From NCBI RefSeq assembly GCF_003634635.1, contig NZ_RBJB01000003.1, positions 62,001 through 126,000 of the forward strand: a stretch of 64,000 nt of DNA, given 5' to 3'. The stretch is from Marinobacter nauticus (GTDB taxonomy: Bacteria; Pseudomonadota; Gammaproteobacteria; Pseudomonadales; Oleiphilaceae). The position numbers and the translations under genes were made by a program. Positions within the stretch are counted from its first letter, which is position 1. Each line of letters opens with the position of its first letter. The notes below the pieces were generated by a model that searched no databases, was not told the origin of the DNA, and was given only the letters and a program-made list of their open reading frames with translations. Of this stretch, positions 25,818 to 34,890 are shown one piece after another.

Positions 25818-26693
25818 ATGCTCCCCCTAGAAACCATCCTGTCCACTCCCTGGCTTCTCTATCTGGTCGTCATTTTTGTCTCTCTCTGCGTCGGTAGTTT
25901 TCTGAACGTTGTCATCCTTCGCCTGCCCAAAATGATGAAGCAGGAATGGCGCTGCCAGTGCGAGGAGTTTCTGGAAGTGCCGGAGGGCGACCGCAAGTCA
26001 GATGAGCGGATAACGCTTTCAAAGCCGGCCTCCACCTGCCCGTCCTGCGGCCACAAAATTCGTGCCTGGGAGAACATTCCGGTCATCAGCTGGCTAATGC
26101 TTGGTGGCCAATGCTCTTCGTGCAAAACACGTATTTCCCCGCGTTACCCCATCGTTGAAGCACTGACTGCGGGTTTTTCCGTCGTAACGGTTTATCTGCT
26201 GGGGCCATCTGAGACCGCGCTCTGGGCACTGCTGATGGTCTGGGCTCTGGTGGCGCTGACCATGATCGATTTCGACACACAACTCCTGCCAGACGGCATC
26301 ACCCTGCCCCTGATGTGGCTTGGCCTGGTGCTTAACTACTTTGGTGTGCTGACGGATTTTGGCAGTGCTTTCTGGGGCGCCGTGGCAGGTTACCTCTCGC
26401 TCTGGAGCGTGTACTGGTTGTTCAAGCTGGCCACCGGCAAAGAAGGCATGGGGCACGGGGACTTCAAGCTGTTAGCGGCGCTGGGGGCCTGGCTGGGCTG
26501 GCAACTGCTGCCTGCGGTGATTCTGCTCTCCTCTCTGGTGGGCGCGATTGTGGGCATCAGTCTGATGGTATTCCGCAAACACGGGCGTGAAGTGCCGATT
26601 CCTTTCGGCCCTTACCTGGCCGCTGCAGGCTTACTCTCGTTGTGGTTTGGGACTGAAATCCAGGCCATATGGTTCGGGTACCTAGGAGTCTGA
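25818..26693 (+). CDS. pilD: PilD: prepilin leader peptidase / N-methyltransferase
   Basis: A 291-aa multi-pass membrane aspartic peptidase. The N-terminal cytoplasmic loop after SFLNVVILRLP has the zinc Cys set of the methylase domain (CQCEEF, CPSCG, CSSCK). Active-site Asp residues lie in ALTMIDFDTQLLPD and GMGHGDFKLLAALGAWLGW. It cuts and methylates the PilA-type prepilins in this window and probably type II secretion pseudopilins. It ends directly before coaE. Confidence 0.95.
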   Translation: MLPLETILSTPWLLYLVVIFVSLCVGSFLNVVILRLPKMMKQEWRCQCEEFLEVPEGDRKSDERITLSKPASTCPSCGHKIRAWENIPVISWLMLGGQCSSCKTRISPRYPIVEALTAGFSVVTVYLLGPSETALWALLMVWALVALTMIDFDTQLLPDGITLPLMWLGLVLNYFGVLTDFGSAFWGAVAGYLSLWSVYWLFKLATGKEGMGHGDFKLLAALGAWLGWQLLPAVILLSSLVGAIVGISLMVFRKHGREVPIPFGPYLAAAGLLSLWFGTEIQAIWFGYLGV

Positions 26694-27311
26694 ATGTCCC
26701 GCTATTCGGTTATCGGCCTCACCGGAGGTATTGGCTCCGGAAAATCCACAGTTGCCCGCATGTTTGGCGCTCTTGGCGTGCATTGGGTGGACGCTGACGA
26801 TGTCGCCCGACAGGTCGTAGAACCAGGCACACAAGCCCTCAGAGCCATCGCTGATCACTTCGGCGAAAGTATTCTTCAGGATAACGGCGAACTGGATCGT
26901 GCTGCCCTGCGCCAAAAAGTGTTTGAGGACCCTGAACAACGACGCTGGCTGGAGGGATTGTTGCACCCCATCATCCGCCAGGAACTGATCCGCCAGTTAT
27001 CACCCGAGGATTACAATCTGCCCTACGTGATGCTGGTCTCTCCCCTGCTTCTGGAGACCAACCAGCACGAACTGGTGGAGCGGATTGTTGTGGTGGATGT
27101 ACCGGAAGAAACTCAGATTAATCGCACCATGACGAGAGACAGGAATAGCCGCGAACAGGTGGAGCGGATACTCGCTGCCCAAATGTCCAGAGCCGCGCGC
27201 CGCGAAAAATCCGATGCGATTATCGACAATGCCCAGCCGCTGGAGCGTGTGGAAACTTCAGTACGCGCTCTGCACCAACGTTTTCTGGCGGATTTCAGCC
27301 AAGGAGCATAG
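26694..27311 (+). CDS. coaE: CoaE: dephospho-CoA kinase
   Basis: A 205-aa P-loop kinase with GLTGGIGSGKSTVARMF (Walker A), then DADDVARQVVEPG and HPIIRQEL, all family landmarks. It phosphorylates dephospho-CoA on the ribose 3'-OH, the last step of coenzyme A synthesis. ATG 26694 follows the pilD stop immediately; pilD-coaE linkage is common in Pseudomonas and Marinobacter relatives. Confidence 0.95.
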   Translation: MSRYSVIGLTGGIGSGKSTVARMFGALGVHWVDADDVARQVVEPGTQALRAIADHFGESILQDNGELDRAALRQKVFEDPEQRRWLEGLLHPIIRQELIRQLSPEDYNLPYVMLVSPLLLETNQHELVERIVVVDVPEETQINRTMTRDRNSREQVERILAAQMSRAARREKSDAIIDNAQPLERVETSVRALHQRFLADFSQGA

Positions 27312-27312
27312 T

Positions 27313-28389
27313 CTGATCCGCCCCGCACTTATTCTTACTGCACTTGTCACCGGTCTCCTCGCTTGTTCCTCCACAAAAGCGGCAGAACCGGTCATCACCA
27401 TGCGTGACATCTCGGTGCCCGCCCTTCTGGCGCCGGAGCGCCTGCCGATCTCGTTCTATACCTTCGAACCCGATGAGTTCTGGGCAGAGCCCAGGGATTC
27501 TTGGTGGCTGGGAGTCAGCGACTGGGTTATTCGGCAGGAACGTCAGCATGGCCCAACAGTGCAGTCCCTGGGTGCATGGGCGGATCGAACACTGTCCGGC
27601 TCTTCCCAGGCGCTGCCAAATAACGAAAGCTACCTGAGATTGGGGTTTGCAGCAGAATCAGAGTACAGCGACCTGGCCCAGTTCGAACCGGAGGTGCGTT
27701 TTCGTCTTGATGTACCCACCGCTGAGGAGAAACTGCGACTGGTAGTAGAGAGTGAAAGCGAGGAACTGATCCCACTGGCGGAGCGTGAGCGGGACAGGCA
27801 ACTGACAGAGCCAGAGCGAACCGACACTGAAACAACCGGCGCCCTGAGATTTCTGACCGATGTCGGTGATGCCATCAACCTCTCGACCGATATTGGTGGC
27901 CGACTGAGGCTGCCACCCGAACTCTTCTGGCGTATGAAAGCGCGCAAGGGCTGGAAAATCGACAACGATTGGGCACTCAATGCCCAGCAACGTTTTTACT
28001 ATTATCATACCGAAGGCTGGGGGGCCCGCAGTTGGGTTGGTTTAAACCGCTCACTGGGTAACGGCTGGCATTACTACAACTCATCCGAGCTGGAATGGAT
28101 TCATTCTGACCGCGAATTTGTCGGGGCCCATGTTCACAGCGTGCAGAAACGTCTGAATACCCGGTCGGTGATCACCCCTCGTATTGGCGTGCTTGGCGAG
28201 AGCCAGCCAACCTGGCGCACCACAAGCTACTTTACAGATATCACATGGCGCTACCGGGTGTATGACAATTGGCTGTTCGCGGAGCTGATTCCGGCCCTGG
28301 AGTATCGGCGCGATGACGGGTTTGACGACCAGGCCTCTATCGTATTCCGAATCGAAATGTACTTTGCAGGCACCATTGACCGGGAGTGA
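27313..28389 (+). CDS. Exported envelope protein, unknown function, probable CTG start
   Basis: A 358-aa protein. No ATG, GTG or TTG lies at a sensible place: the first in-frame ATG (27214) is inside coaE. AAGGAG at 27301-27306 is followed after six bases by CTG at 27313, and translation from there gives a signal peptide at once (LIRPALILTALVTGLLAC), either with a LLAC lipobox or cut after KAA. The rest alternates polar and hydrophobic residues with many aromatic ones and ends FRIEMYFAGTIDRE, suggesting a beta-rich outer-membrane or periplasmic protein. I do not recognise the family. Its stop overlaps the trmO region. Confidence 0.68.
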   Translation: MIRPALILTALVTGLLACSSTKAAEPVITMRDISVPALLAPERLPISFYTFEPDEFWAEPRDSWWLGVSDWVIRQERQHGPTVQSLGAWADRTLSGSSQALPNNESYLRLGFAAESEYSDLAQFEPEVRFRLDVPTAEEKLRLVVESESEELIPLAERERDRQLTEPERTDTETTGALRFLTDVGDAINLSTDIGGRLRLPPELFWRMKARKGWKIDNDWALNAQQRFYYYHTEGWGARSWVGLNRSLGNGWHYYNSSELEWIHSDREFVGAHVHSVQKRLNTRSVITPRIGVLGESQPTWRTTSYFTDITWRYRVYDNWLFAELIPALEYRRDDGFDDQASIVFRIEMYFAGTIDRE

Positions 28390-28397
28390 CATCAGAA

Positions 28398-29147
28398 ATG
28401 AGCAGACCACTGCATAAAAGCCGGCCCGCCGAGGAAGCTCTGACACTCACACCGATTGCCATCACTCGCTCCTGCTTTCAGGACAAGTTCGGCGTTCCCC
28501 GGCAACCCGGCCTTACCCGCCATGCCCACGCGGAACTGGTTATACAAAGTCCCTTTGATCGTGAAGACGCTTTCCGGGGCCTTGAGTCAGCGAGCCATAT
28601 CTGGCTTACCTTCCAGTTTCATGAAGCCGTTCGCGCCGAATGGCGCCCGGTGGTTCGGCCCCCGAGGCTTGGGGGTAACAAAAAAATCGGTGTGTTTGCC
28701 AGCCGTTCGCCTTTTCGCCCGAACAGTCTCGGCCTTTCCGTCGTCAGGAACGAAGGGCTCACACGCAAAAATGGCGAACTGGTCCTGAAGATCAGTAATC
28801 ACGACCTGATTGAAGGCACACCGATTCTCGACATCAAGCCCTACCTGCCGTTTTCGGATTCTGTCCCGGAAGCATCACTGGGCTGGGCAGACAGCGCGCC
28901 GACCGACAGATTGGAGGTGACCTTTGCACCGGAAGCCTCTGACCAGCTAAGCCAGCTTCCGGAGGCCGACTATCCGGATTTCCGCGCCCTGATTGAGGAC
29001 GTCGTCAGTTACGACCCGCGCCCGTCATTCCGCCGAGGACGGGATGAACAACGAATCTATGGAGCCAACCTGTTCGACAAGAATGTTCGGTTTCGATTTG
29101 TGAACGAAGATTCAATCATGCGTGTGGAAGTGATATCCGTCTGTTAA
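28398..29147 (+). CDS. trmO: TrmO (TsaA/YaeB): tRNA t6A37 N6-methyltransferase
   Basis: A 249-aa protein with the TsaA-type core: PRQPGLTRHAHAELVI, RGLESASHIWLTFQFHEA, RPPRLGGNKKIGVFASRSPFRPNSLGLSVV and a C-terminal DVVSYDPRPSFRRG. In E. coli TrmO methylates t6A at position 37 of tRNA-Thr to m6t6A, using S-adenosylmethionine. ATG 28398 is preferred; GTG 28386 overlaps the upstream stop and adds four residues. Confidence 0.93.
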   Translation: MSRPLHKSRPAEEALTLTPIAITRSCFQDKFGVPRQPGLTRHAHAELVIQSPFDREDAFRGLESASHIWLTFQFHEAVRAEWRPVVRPPRLGGNKKIGVFASRSPFRPNSLGLSVVRNEGLTRKNGELVLKISNHDLIEGTPILDIKPYLPFSDSVPEASLGWADSAPTDRLEVTFAPEASDQLSQLPEADYPDFRALIEDVVSYDPRPSFRRGRDEQRIYGANLFDKNVRFRFVNEDSIMRVEVISVC

Positions 29148-29191
29148 GATGCACCTTGGTGATTTTGTAGTCGACACAGGGAACTTGTGCC

Positions 29192-31546
29192 TTGCCTTCA
29201 AACCAGTTCTTCAAGCGTTTGGGTTTGCGCCCACTGGCACTGCGATTGCTTGGGTGGGTGCTGCTGTACAGCCTGATATTGTCACTGGTGGCAACGGGTG
29301 TTCAGATGATTGGCGAATTCGAACGCCAGAAATCGGAATTGCAGAGCAGTCAGGAGCGCGCCGCTGAACTTATCGCTGGCGGCATGAGCACCAACCTGTG
29401 GGTGATGAATTTCAGCGAAGTAGCCAATAGCCTGGACGACATGCGTTCCATGCCTTTTATTGGCTATGCACGGGTAATCACGACCACCGGCGAAGAATTC
29501 AGTACCGGCTCCTACCCTGAAGGCCGGGTAATTACCCAGACATTCCCCCTTGAATTCAACCGTTCCAGTTTTGACCGTCCGCAACGAGTGGGGGAACTGA
29601 CCATTGTTTCGTCTATTGAACAGGTATACCAGGACATCCTCGATCGCGCCCTGCTGAATCTCCTGTTCCAGTCCATTGTGGTGATGCTGGGCACATTGGG
29701 ATTGCTGTTGATTGTACGGGTAGCACTGTCCCGCCACCTGGAAACCATGGCGGACTATGCGGCCAAGCTGAATCTGGATGCGCTTGTTGAACCTCTCAAG
29801 CTGCGCCGGCGCAACCCTTCCCGGCCCGATGAGCTTTCAGAACTGGAACAGGCACTGAATAAAATGCGGTTGCAGATTCTCGAGGACACCCGCTCATTAA
29901 GGCAGACCACCATCCAGACTCAGGGCGAACGGGACGAAGCCATCCGGGCCAATCACGCCAAGAATCAGTTCCTGGCCAATGTCAGCCACGAGCTGCGTAT
30001 TCCGCTTCAGTCTGTCCTCGGTTACGCCAATTTGCTGACCGACACGCCTCTGGACCAGGAGCAACGGGAGTATGTGAATACCCTGCTCAATGCCTCGGAA
30101 AGCCTGTCTTCCATCATCAATGACCTGCTGGATATCTCCAGCATGGAAGCCGGCAAGCTGGAGCTTGAAGCTATTCCTTTTGACCTGCGGGAAACCCTGA
30201 ACGATCTGATTCACATGCTTGGCTCCCGGGCCCGGGAAAAAGGTCTGGCCCTGGAAGTACGGGTGGATGAAAACCTGCCCTGGGCGCTGACGGGAGACCC
30301 GGTACGTATTCGCCAGGTGTTGCTGAACCTGTTATCCAATGCCATTAAATTCACAGATTCCGGCCACGTGCTGATCAGCATTGAGGTTCTTGGCAGAAAA
30401 GAGGGCAAAGTGCGCCTTCGGTTGGCGGTTGAGGATACCGGGGTTGGTATAAATCCAGAGGATATACCTCTGGTATACGAGCCCTATGTTCAACTTGGTC
30501 AACGCTTCCAGCGTCAGTTACCTGGTGCGGGGCTCGGGCTCACCATCTGCCGTCAACTGGTCGATCTGATGGGCGGCTCGATGGATCTGGAGAGTCGCCC
30601 GGGTGAGGGCTCGACTTTCTGGGTGGAACTGTCACTCCAGGAGGCGACCGATGGCTCTGCCAAGGTGCGGCCGGATTCTCGGCAGGTGCAGGGCCGGCGG
30701 GTACTGGTCGTTGATTCCTACGAGCTGTCACGCAAGATTACACTGGAGATGCTATCCCGCTACGATGTTCACATTGATGCCGTGCGGTCAGCCGGGGAAG
30801 CACTGACCGCCCTGCGACAAGCCTTTGATGCAGGCATACCCTACGACGCTACAATTCTGGACGGCTTCGTGCCCGACATGGATGCGGATTTACTGTGCCG
30901 CCAGGTACGGAGCAACCCGCAATGGGCCGAAATGAGGCTTCTGATCCTGTCCTCCAACCCCCAGCGAGGGGACGCCGAGCATTTTCGCCAGGCCGGTGCT
31001 GATGCCTTCTTGAGCAAGTCTCTCCGGGAATCCTACCTGATTCCGATCCTGAACCAGCTGTTTACCCATGACACTCAACAGGAACGCCGGTTTCTTACCC
31101 GCTTTTCTCTGAAGACCATGGCGGATGCCGGAAGTCGCCAGCGGGAAATCCCTTGCGGTCGGATGCGGGTGCTGCTGGTGGAAGACAATCCCGTAAACCG
31201 CACCCTTACCCGGCGATTGCTGGAAAAACTGGGCTGCGAAGTCATGACGGCAAACGACGGGCAGGCCGCATCCTCTTTGTGGCAATGGCACCAGTTTGAT
31301 GTGGTTTTCATGGACTGCGTTATGCCCCGGATGGACGGCTACGAAGCGACACGCCAGCTCCGGGCCTGGGAAACCAACCATGGTCGCAGCCGGGTACCGG
31401 TTGTGGCACTGACGGCCAGCGCCATGGAAGAAGACGAGGAACGTTGCCGCGAAGCGGGCATGGATTCCTTTGTGGCTAAACCTGTCAACCTTGAAATGCT
31501 ACGGGCAGTGCTGGAACAATATTGTCAGGCTTCTGCAACATCCTGA
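29192..31546 (+). CDS. Hybrid sensor histidine kinase with two receiver domains
   Basis: A 784-aa membrane kinase. Two spans (about residues 18-40 and 153-180) bracket a periplasmic sensor of some 110 residues. A HAMP-like region is followed by HisKA with the phospho-acceptor His266 (NVSHELR), then HATPase with N box LLSNAIKFTD, EDTGVGI and GAGLGLT. Receiver 1 (503-622) has Asp557 and Lys609; receiver 2 (658-775) has Asp708 and Lys763. No Hpt domain follows and no response regulator is adjacent, so the output partner is elsewhere. TTG 29192 is the only start: an in-frame stop lies at 29168 and no ATG or GTG lies between. Signal unknown. Confidence 0.9.
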   Translation: MPSNQFFKRLGLRPLALRLLGWVLLYSLILSLVATGVQMIGEFERQKSELQSSQERAAELIAGGMSTNLWVMNFSEVANSLDDMRSMPFIGYARVITTTGEEFSTGSYPEGRVITQTFPLEFNRSSFDRPQRVGELTIVSSIEQVYQDILDRALLNLLFQSIVVMLGTLGLLLIVRVALSRHLETMADYAAKLNLDALVEPLKLRRRNPSRPDELSELEQALNKMRLQILEDTRSLRQTTIQTQGERDEAIRANHAKNQFLANVSHELRIPLQSVLGYANLLTDTPLDQEQREYVNTLLNASESLSSIINDLLDISSMEAGKLELEAIPFDLRETLNDLIHMLGSRAREKGLALEVRVDENLPWALTGDPVRIRQVLLNLLSNAIKFTDSGHVLISIEVLGRKEGKVRLRLAVEDTGVGINPEDIPLVYEPYVQLGQRFQRQLPGAGLGLTICRQLVDLMGGSMDLESRPGEGSTFWVELSLQEATDGSAKVRPDSRQVQGRRVLVVDSYELSRKITLEMLSRYDVHIDAVRSAGEALTALRQAFDAGIPYDATILDGFVPDMDADLLCRQVRSNPQWAEMRLLILSSNPQRGDAEHFRQAGADAFLSKSLRESYLIPILNQLFTHDTQQERRFLTRFSLKTMADAGSRQREIPCGRMRVLLVEDNPVNRTLTRRLLEKLGCEVMTANDGQAASSLWQWHQFDVVFMDCVMPRMDGYEATRQLRAWETNHGRSRVPVVALTASAMEEDEERCREAGMDSFVAKPVNLEMLRAVLEQYCQASATS

Positions 31547-31579
31547 TGAAGCCGCAAGTCACCTGCCCGGAATCATGCC

Positions 31580-31768
31580 ATGAATGTAGAGTGTCCCACC
31601 TGTAAGAAATCCGTGGAATGGAGCGAGACCAACCCCTGGCGCCCCTTCTGCTCTGAGCGCTGCAAACTGATCGATTTGGGTGCCTGGGCCAATGAGGAGT
31701 ATCGGGTGCCGGCCGAAAACGCCTCTCCCGATGATCTCGACCAGGGCGGCGAGGTTACCCGTCACTAA
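31580..31768 (+). CDS. yacG: YacG: small zinc protein, DNA gyrase inhibitor
   Basis: A 62-aa protein with the zinc ligands C5, C8, C24 and C28 (CPTC ... FCSERC) and the family end [12 protein letters not shown]. In E. coli YacG binds GyrB and blocks DNA binding by gyrase. In many gammaproteobacteria it lies with pilD-coaE; here trmO, the kinase and an unknown gene intervene. Confidence 0.93.
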   Translation: MNVECPTCKKSVEWSETNPWRPFCSERCKLIDLGAWANEEYRVPAENASPDDLDQGGEVTRH

Positions 31769-31910
31769 CGTGTTGGTTGCGAGCCACTTACGGGCTTTTA
31801 AGTTGTTAACCACCCGGCAGATGTTTAACATCCGTTGACGTTGAAACTATCGCATATACCGGCAGTTGCGCCGGCCACGCTCTCATAACGACAGCAATAA
31901 AGGTGTACAC

Positions 31911-32471
31911 ATGAAGATTACCCGCATCTCAGCACTGGCACTTTCTCTTGCCGCCGCTCCGGTTCTGGCCAGTGACCTGGATCTGAGTCTGACCAACGAT
32001 TCGGTCAAGGGTCAGGTTAACTTCTTCGGCAGCCAGGAAGAGCTGCAAATGGGTGCTGGATACACCTACCATGAAGGTAGTCGCCACATTATCAACGCCG
32101 ATTTTCATGCCCAGGGCCGCACCGCCCTTGGGAATCTGCCAACAACTGCCGGCATCGGCATGCGTGGCGTCGGCTGGGATGACGACGATGTTGATGGCGG
32201 TGCCATCGGCCTTGGCGGTTTTGCCACGGTGAACATTCCGACCGTGCCCGGTCTGTCGTTTGGCGGCAGCCTGCACTACGCTCCAAGCATTCTGTCGTTC
32301 GGAGATTCCGACGACATGACCAGCGTAGAACTTCGGGGCAGCTACCGTGTTATCCGTAATGCGGAAGTGTTTGCCGGTTACCGTTACCTGAATACAGAAC
32401 TGGATTTTGCCGGTTCTCCAGATGTGAATCTGGATGAGGGCGTGTTGGCCGGTATCAAGATCTTCTTCTGA
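31911..32471 (+). CDS. YfaZ-family outer-membrane protein
   Basis: From ATG 31911 (AAGGTG six bases upstream) a 186-aa protein with a signal peptide cut after VLA (residue 20). The body has repeated beta strands with a YfaZ-like pattern (LDLSLTNDSVKGQVNFFG ... GYRYLNTELDF) and ends in Phe-Phe, as expected for an outer-membrane barrel of about eight strands. Ligand unknown. Monocistronic by spacing. Confidence 0.8.
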   Translation: MKITRISALALSLAAAPVLASDLDLSLTNDSVKGQVNFFGSQEELQMGAGYTYHEGSRHIINADFHAQGRTALGNLPTTAGIGMRGVGWDDDDVDGGAIGLGGFATVNIPTVPGLSFGGSLHYAPSILSFGDSDDMTSVELRGSYRVIRNAEVFAGYRYLNTELDFAGSPDVNLDEGVLAGIKIFF

Positions 32472-32589
32472 CCCCTTCGCCTCGGTTACCCGGCGCCTTG
32501 CCGGGTGACCGATTCGTGCAGCCATTCACGCCCTGCCCTCCTGATTACTGCTAGTCTGTCCGGACATTTGCAAACCGGACTGCGCTTTC

Positions 32590-34821
32590 ATGAGACTGAC
32601 AATCCCTTCCATACTGGCTACTTCCCTGTTGCTTTCCGCCTGTGGGGGCGGAGATAGTGCGATTGACGGCGCCAAAGACATTCCCAACCGGTTTGGCAAC
32701 ACTCAGAACGCGCTGGATGATTTCAGTTCCGGCAGTACCGGGGATTCCAGCAACGCCCGGGGCCTGAAGCCAAATCAGGTACGGGTTACCATGGAACTAC
32801 CCGTTAATCTGGCACCTGAGGGTGAGCAAACACGGCGAAACCTTCGTATTGTGGTTCCCGACCAGGTCCGTGTGTACCGCACCAACAACAGCGCACAAAA
32901 ATTTGATGATGTGCGCTATTCCACCGAAAAAGGAACTGACGGCCACTTTATTCTGACCTTTGACAATGGCGTTCCCGTTGGTCCGGATGTGATTATTGAG
33001 GCCCGATATGGCACCGCCACGATGACCGCTCTGGCAGCAGACGCCGACCGGGATATAAAGGTGAACCCCTTTTCCCATTACCTGGTTACCGAGGTGCTCT
33101 GGCGCCGGTACTCCACCTATGATTTTCAGACCGTGTTGGACTGTGTGGATAACGCGTCTTGCCTGAACAAGTATGTATGGGGAACTCTGGCCGACCAGGT
33201 ACACGATTTTGAGATCGATATTCCGGAGAACGCTAACGTTACCCAAGCGACCTCTACCCTGGCTGACAGGGCTGATTTTGCCAGCTATGTAGCAGATATG
33301 GCGGACTACGCGCTGCTCGGCCAGGCATCCTCAGACCGGATTTCCGCCAGTGCGGCGGATTACAACTCCGTGTTTTTCGGCCTGGAGTTGGGCCAGACGT
33401 TTCGCGAATCCAATGTAGCGGGAGCCGGCCAGTGGGGCGTACGCATGGCTCAGGTAGAACGGCTGACCGAGGATAACCGCGCCTTTTTGTATCCCGCACT
33501 GACGCTCACGTCGTTCGATGCCTTCAACCTGAATATCACGTCTCTGGCCACGGACATACCTTACGACCGCCAAACGCAGATTCACGGTTTTTTCGAGCGG
33601 AATAATTCCGGTATTCCAGAGCAGCTCTTTTTTGAGCGCGGGACCGAAACCTGGGAACGAAACAGCCATTCCAGCGCCCCGGGCGCTGCCACACTGACCA
33701 CCGAAACACCGGCCCGCTTGCTGGCGGGAAGAGCCCTGTACCAAACCATCACCAAACGAAACAGCAGCCTGATCAATGGCTGGACCAGAAACCCGTACTA
33801 TCTGGATGCCTTTACTTCCGAACCGGTGAGTGACCAGAGCGGGCCAGACCGGGTACTGACCAACTATTTCACCGGCGGCAAAGCGATCGCGCTGGAAGAT
33901 GATAACGGCAAGCTCAAACGCCGGAACATTCTCGAAAACCACTACCTGAGCGTATTCGAGCTACACCTTCAACGTGCGGAGGCATTCCAGATCTCCGATA
34001 TGGCCGGACAGGCCTATAACGTGACCTACCTCGCCACCCGCTTCGCCGATGGGGCGCCTGCGACATTCGAAACCGGGCATGGTCAATGGGTATTCGGCTC
34101 AGCGAACGATCAGACCCTGAACGGCACCGCCAATGTGGATCAGTTCACCCTGGCCCGCGACGCCTCCGGTGGCGTAGCCACACCCGATACCGGCAACGAC
34201 ACCTGGAATCTGATTAACCGGCGTTCCCGCCTGAGCTCGGGCGATATTTATATGGGGCGGCTGGGGTTGTTCCGCAACGAGATCGACGAACGAACCAACT
34301 TCAACGACCCCAACTTTGGCATCCCCGACATGGGCCTGGGAGCGGCAACCCCAAATCAGGATCTGATGGCCTTTAACCTCAATGATGGCACGTTGGGCAG
34401 TGGCCTCCTGGTGGCAGGAAAAACGCTCACAGACGGAGCACTGACAGAAGGCACCTATCGGTTACAGGGCGCCATCGTTGGCGTGACCCAGGAGCAAAAC
34501 CGGCTCTACCACGTGAACAATGCACAGCTGACCCTGGCGAACAGTTCTGCCAGCTTCGAGGGCACAACCATGATGGTGAACCACCTTATCGAAGACAACG
34601 AGGTGGTGGCCCCTGAAGAACTGCCGATGCAATTTAATGGCAGCTTCACAACAACATTGGAAGGGGGCATTTCGATTACCAGCGCCGGAGAATACGAGAT
34701 GCGCGGCTTCTATACCGCGGCCGGCAACCAGGTCTTCCTGGTTATCAGCGACGATACCGGCCCGGAAATGAAAACCGGGCTATTGCTCGCAACGCTTGTT
34801 GAGGAATCCTCTGCGCCTTAA
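32590..34821 (+). CDS. Large lipoprotein, unknown function
   Basis: A 743-aa protein with a lipoprotein signal peptide: MRLTIPSILATSLLLSACGGG, lipidated Cys about residue 18. The Ala/Gly-Asp context after the Cys gives no inner-membrane retention Asp at +2, so outer-membrane placement is likely. The first 350 residues include a beta-type segment (EARYGTATMTALA) and a helical segment with one Cys pair (DCVDNASC); the last 250 are beta-rich with several Gly/Asn turns. I do not recognise a family or catalytic motif. It stands alone between yfaZ-like and bax-like genes. It could be a surface or periplasmic binding protein; this is a guess. Confidence 0.75.
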   Translation: MRLTIPSILATSLLLSACGGGDSAIDGAKDIPNRFGNTQNALDDFSSGSTGDSSNARGLKPNQVRVTMELPVNLAPEGEQTRRNLRIVVPDQVRVYRTNNSAQKFDDVRYSTEKGTDGHFILTFDNGVPVGPDVIIEARYGTATMTALAADADRDIKVNPFSHYLVTEVLWRRYSTYDFQTVLDCVDNASCLNKYVWGTLADQVHDFEIDIPENANVTQATSTLADRADFASYVADMADYALLGQASSDRISASAADYNSVFFGLELGQTFRESNVAGAGQWGVRMAQVERLTEDNRAFLYPALTLTSFDAFNLNITSLATDIPYDRQTQIHGFFERNNSGIPEQLFFERGTETWERNSHSSAPGAATLTTETPARLLAGRALYQTITKRNSSLINGWTRNPYYLDAFTSEPVSDQSGPDRVLTNYFTGGKAIALEDDNGKLKRRNILENHYLSVFELHLQRAEAFQISDMAGQAYNVTYLATRFADGAPATFETGHGQWVFGSANDQTLNGTANVDQFTLARDASGGVATPDTGNDTWNLINRRSRLSSGDIYMGRLGLFRNEIDERTNFNDPNFGIPDMGLGAATPNQDLMAFNLNDGTLGSGLLVAGKTLTDGALTEGTYRLQGAIVGVTQEQNRLYHVNNAQLTLANSSASFEGTTMMVNHLIEDNEVVAPEELPMQFNGSFTTTLEGGISITSAGEYEMRGFYTAAGNQVFLVISDDTGPEMKTGLLLATLVEESSAP

Positions 34822-34832
34822 AACCTGAACCG

Positions 34833-34860
34833 CGGACAGTCCCGTATAACCTGTTATAAT
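34833..34860 (+). promoter_or_regulatory. Sigma-70-type promoter before the glucosaminidase gene
   Basis: CGGACA (34833-34838) and a perfect TATAAT (34855-34860) are separated by 16 bases and lie 30 bases before the start codon at 34891. Confidence 0.5.
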
Positions 34861-34890
34861 TCCTGCCATATCGATAGTAACGAGGGGTTT

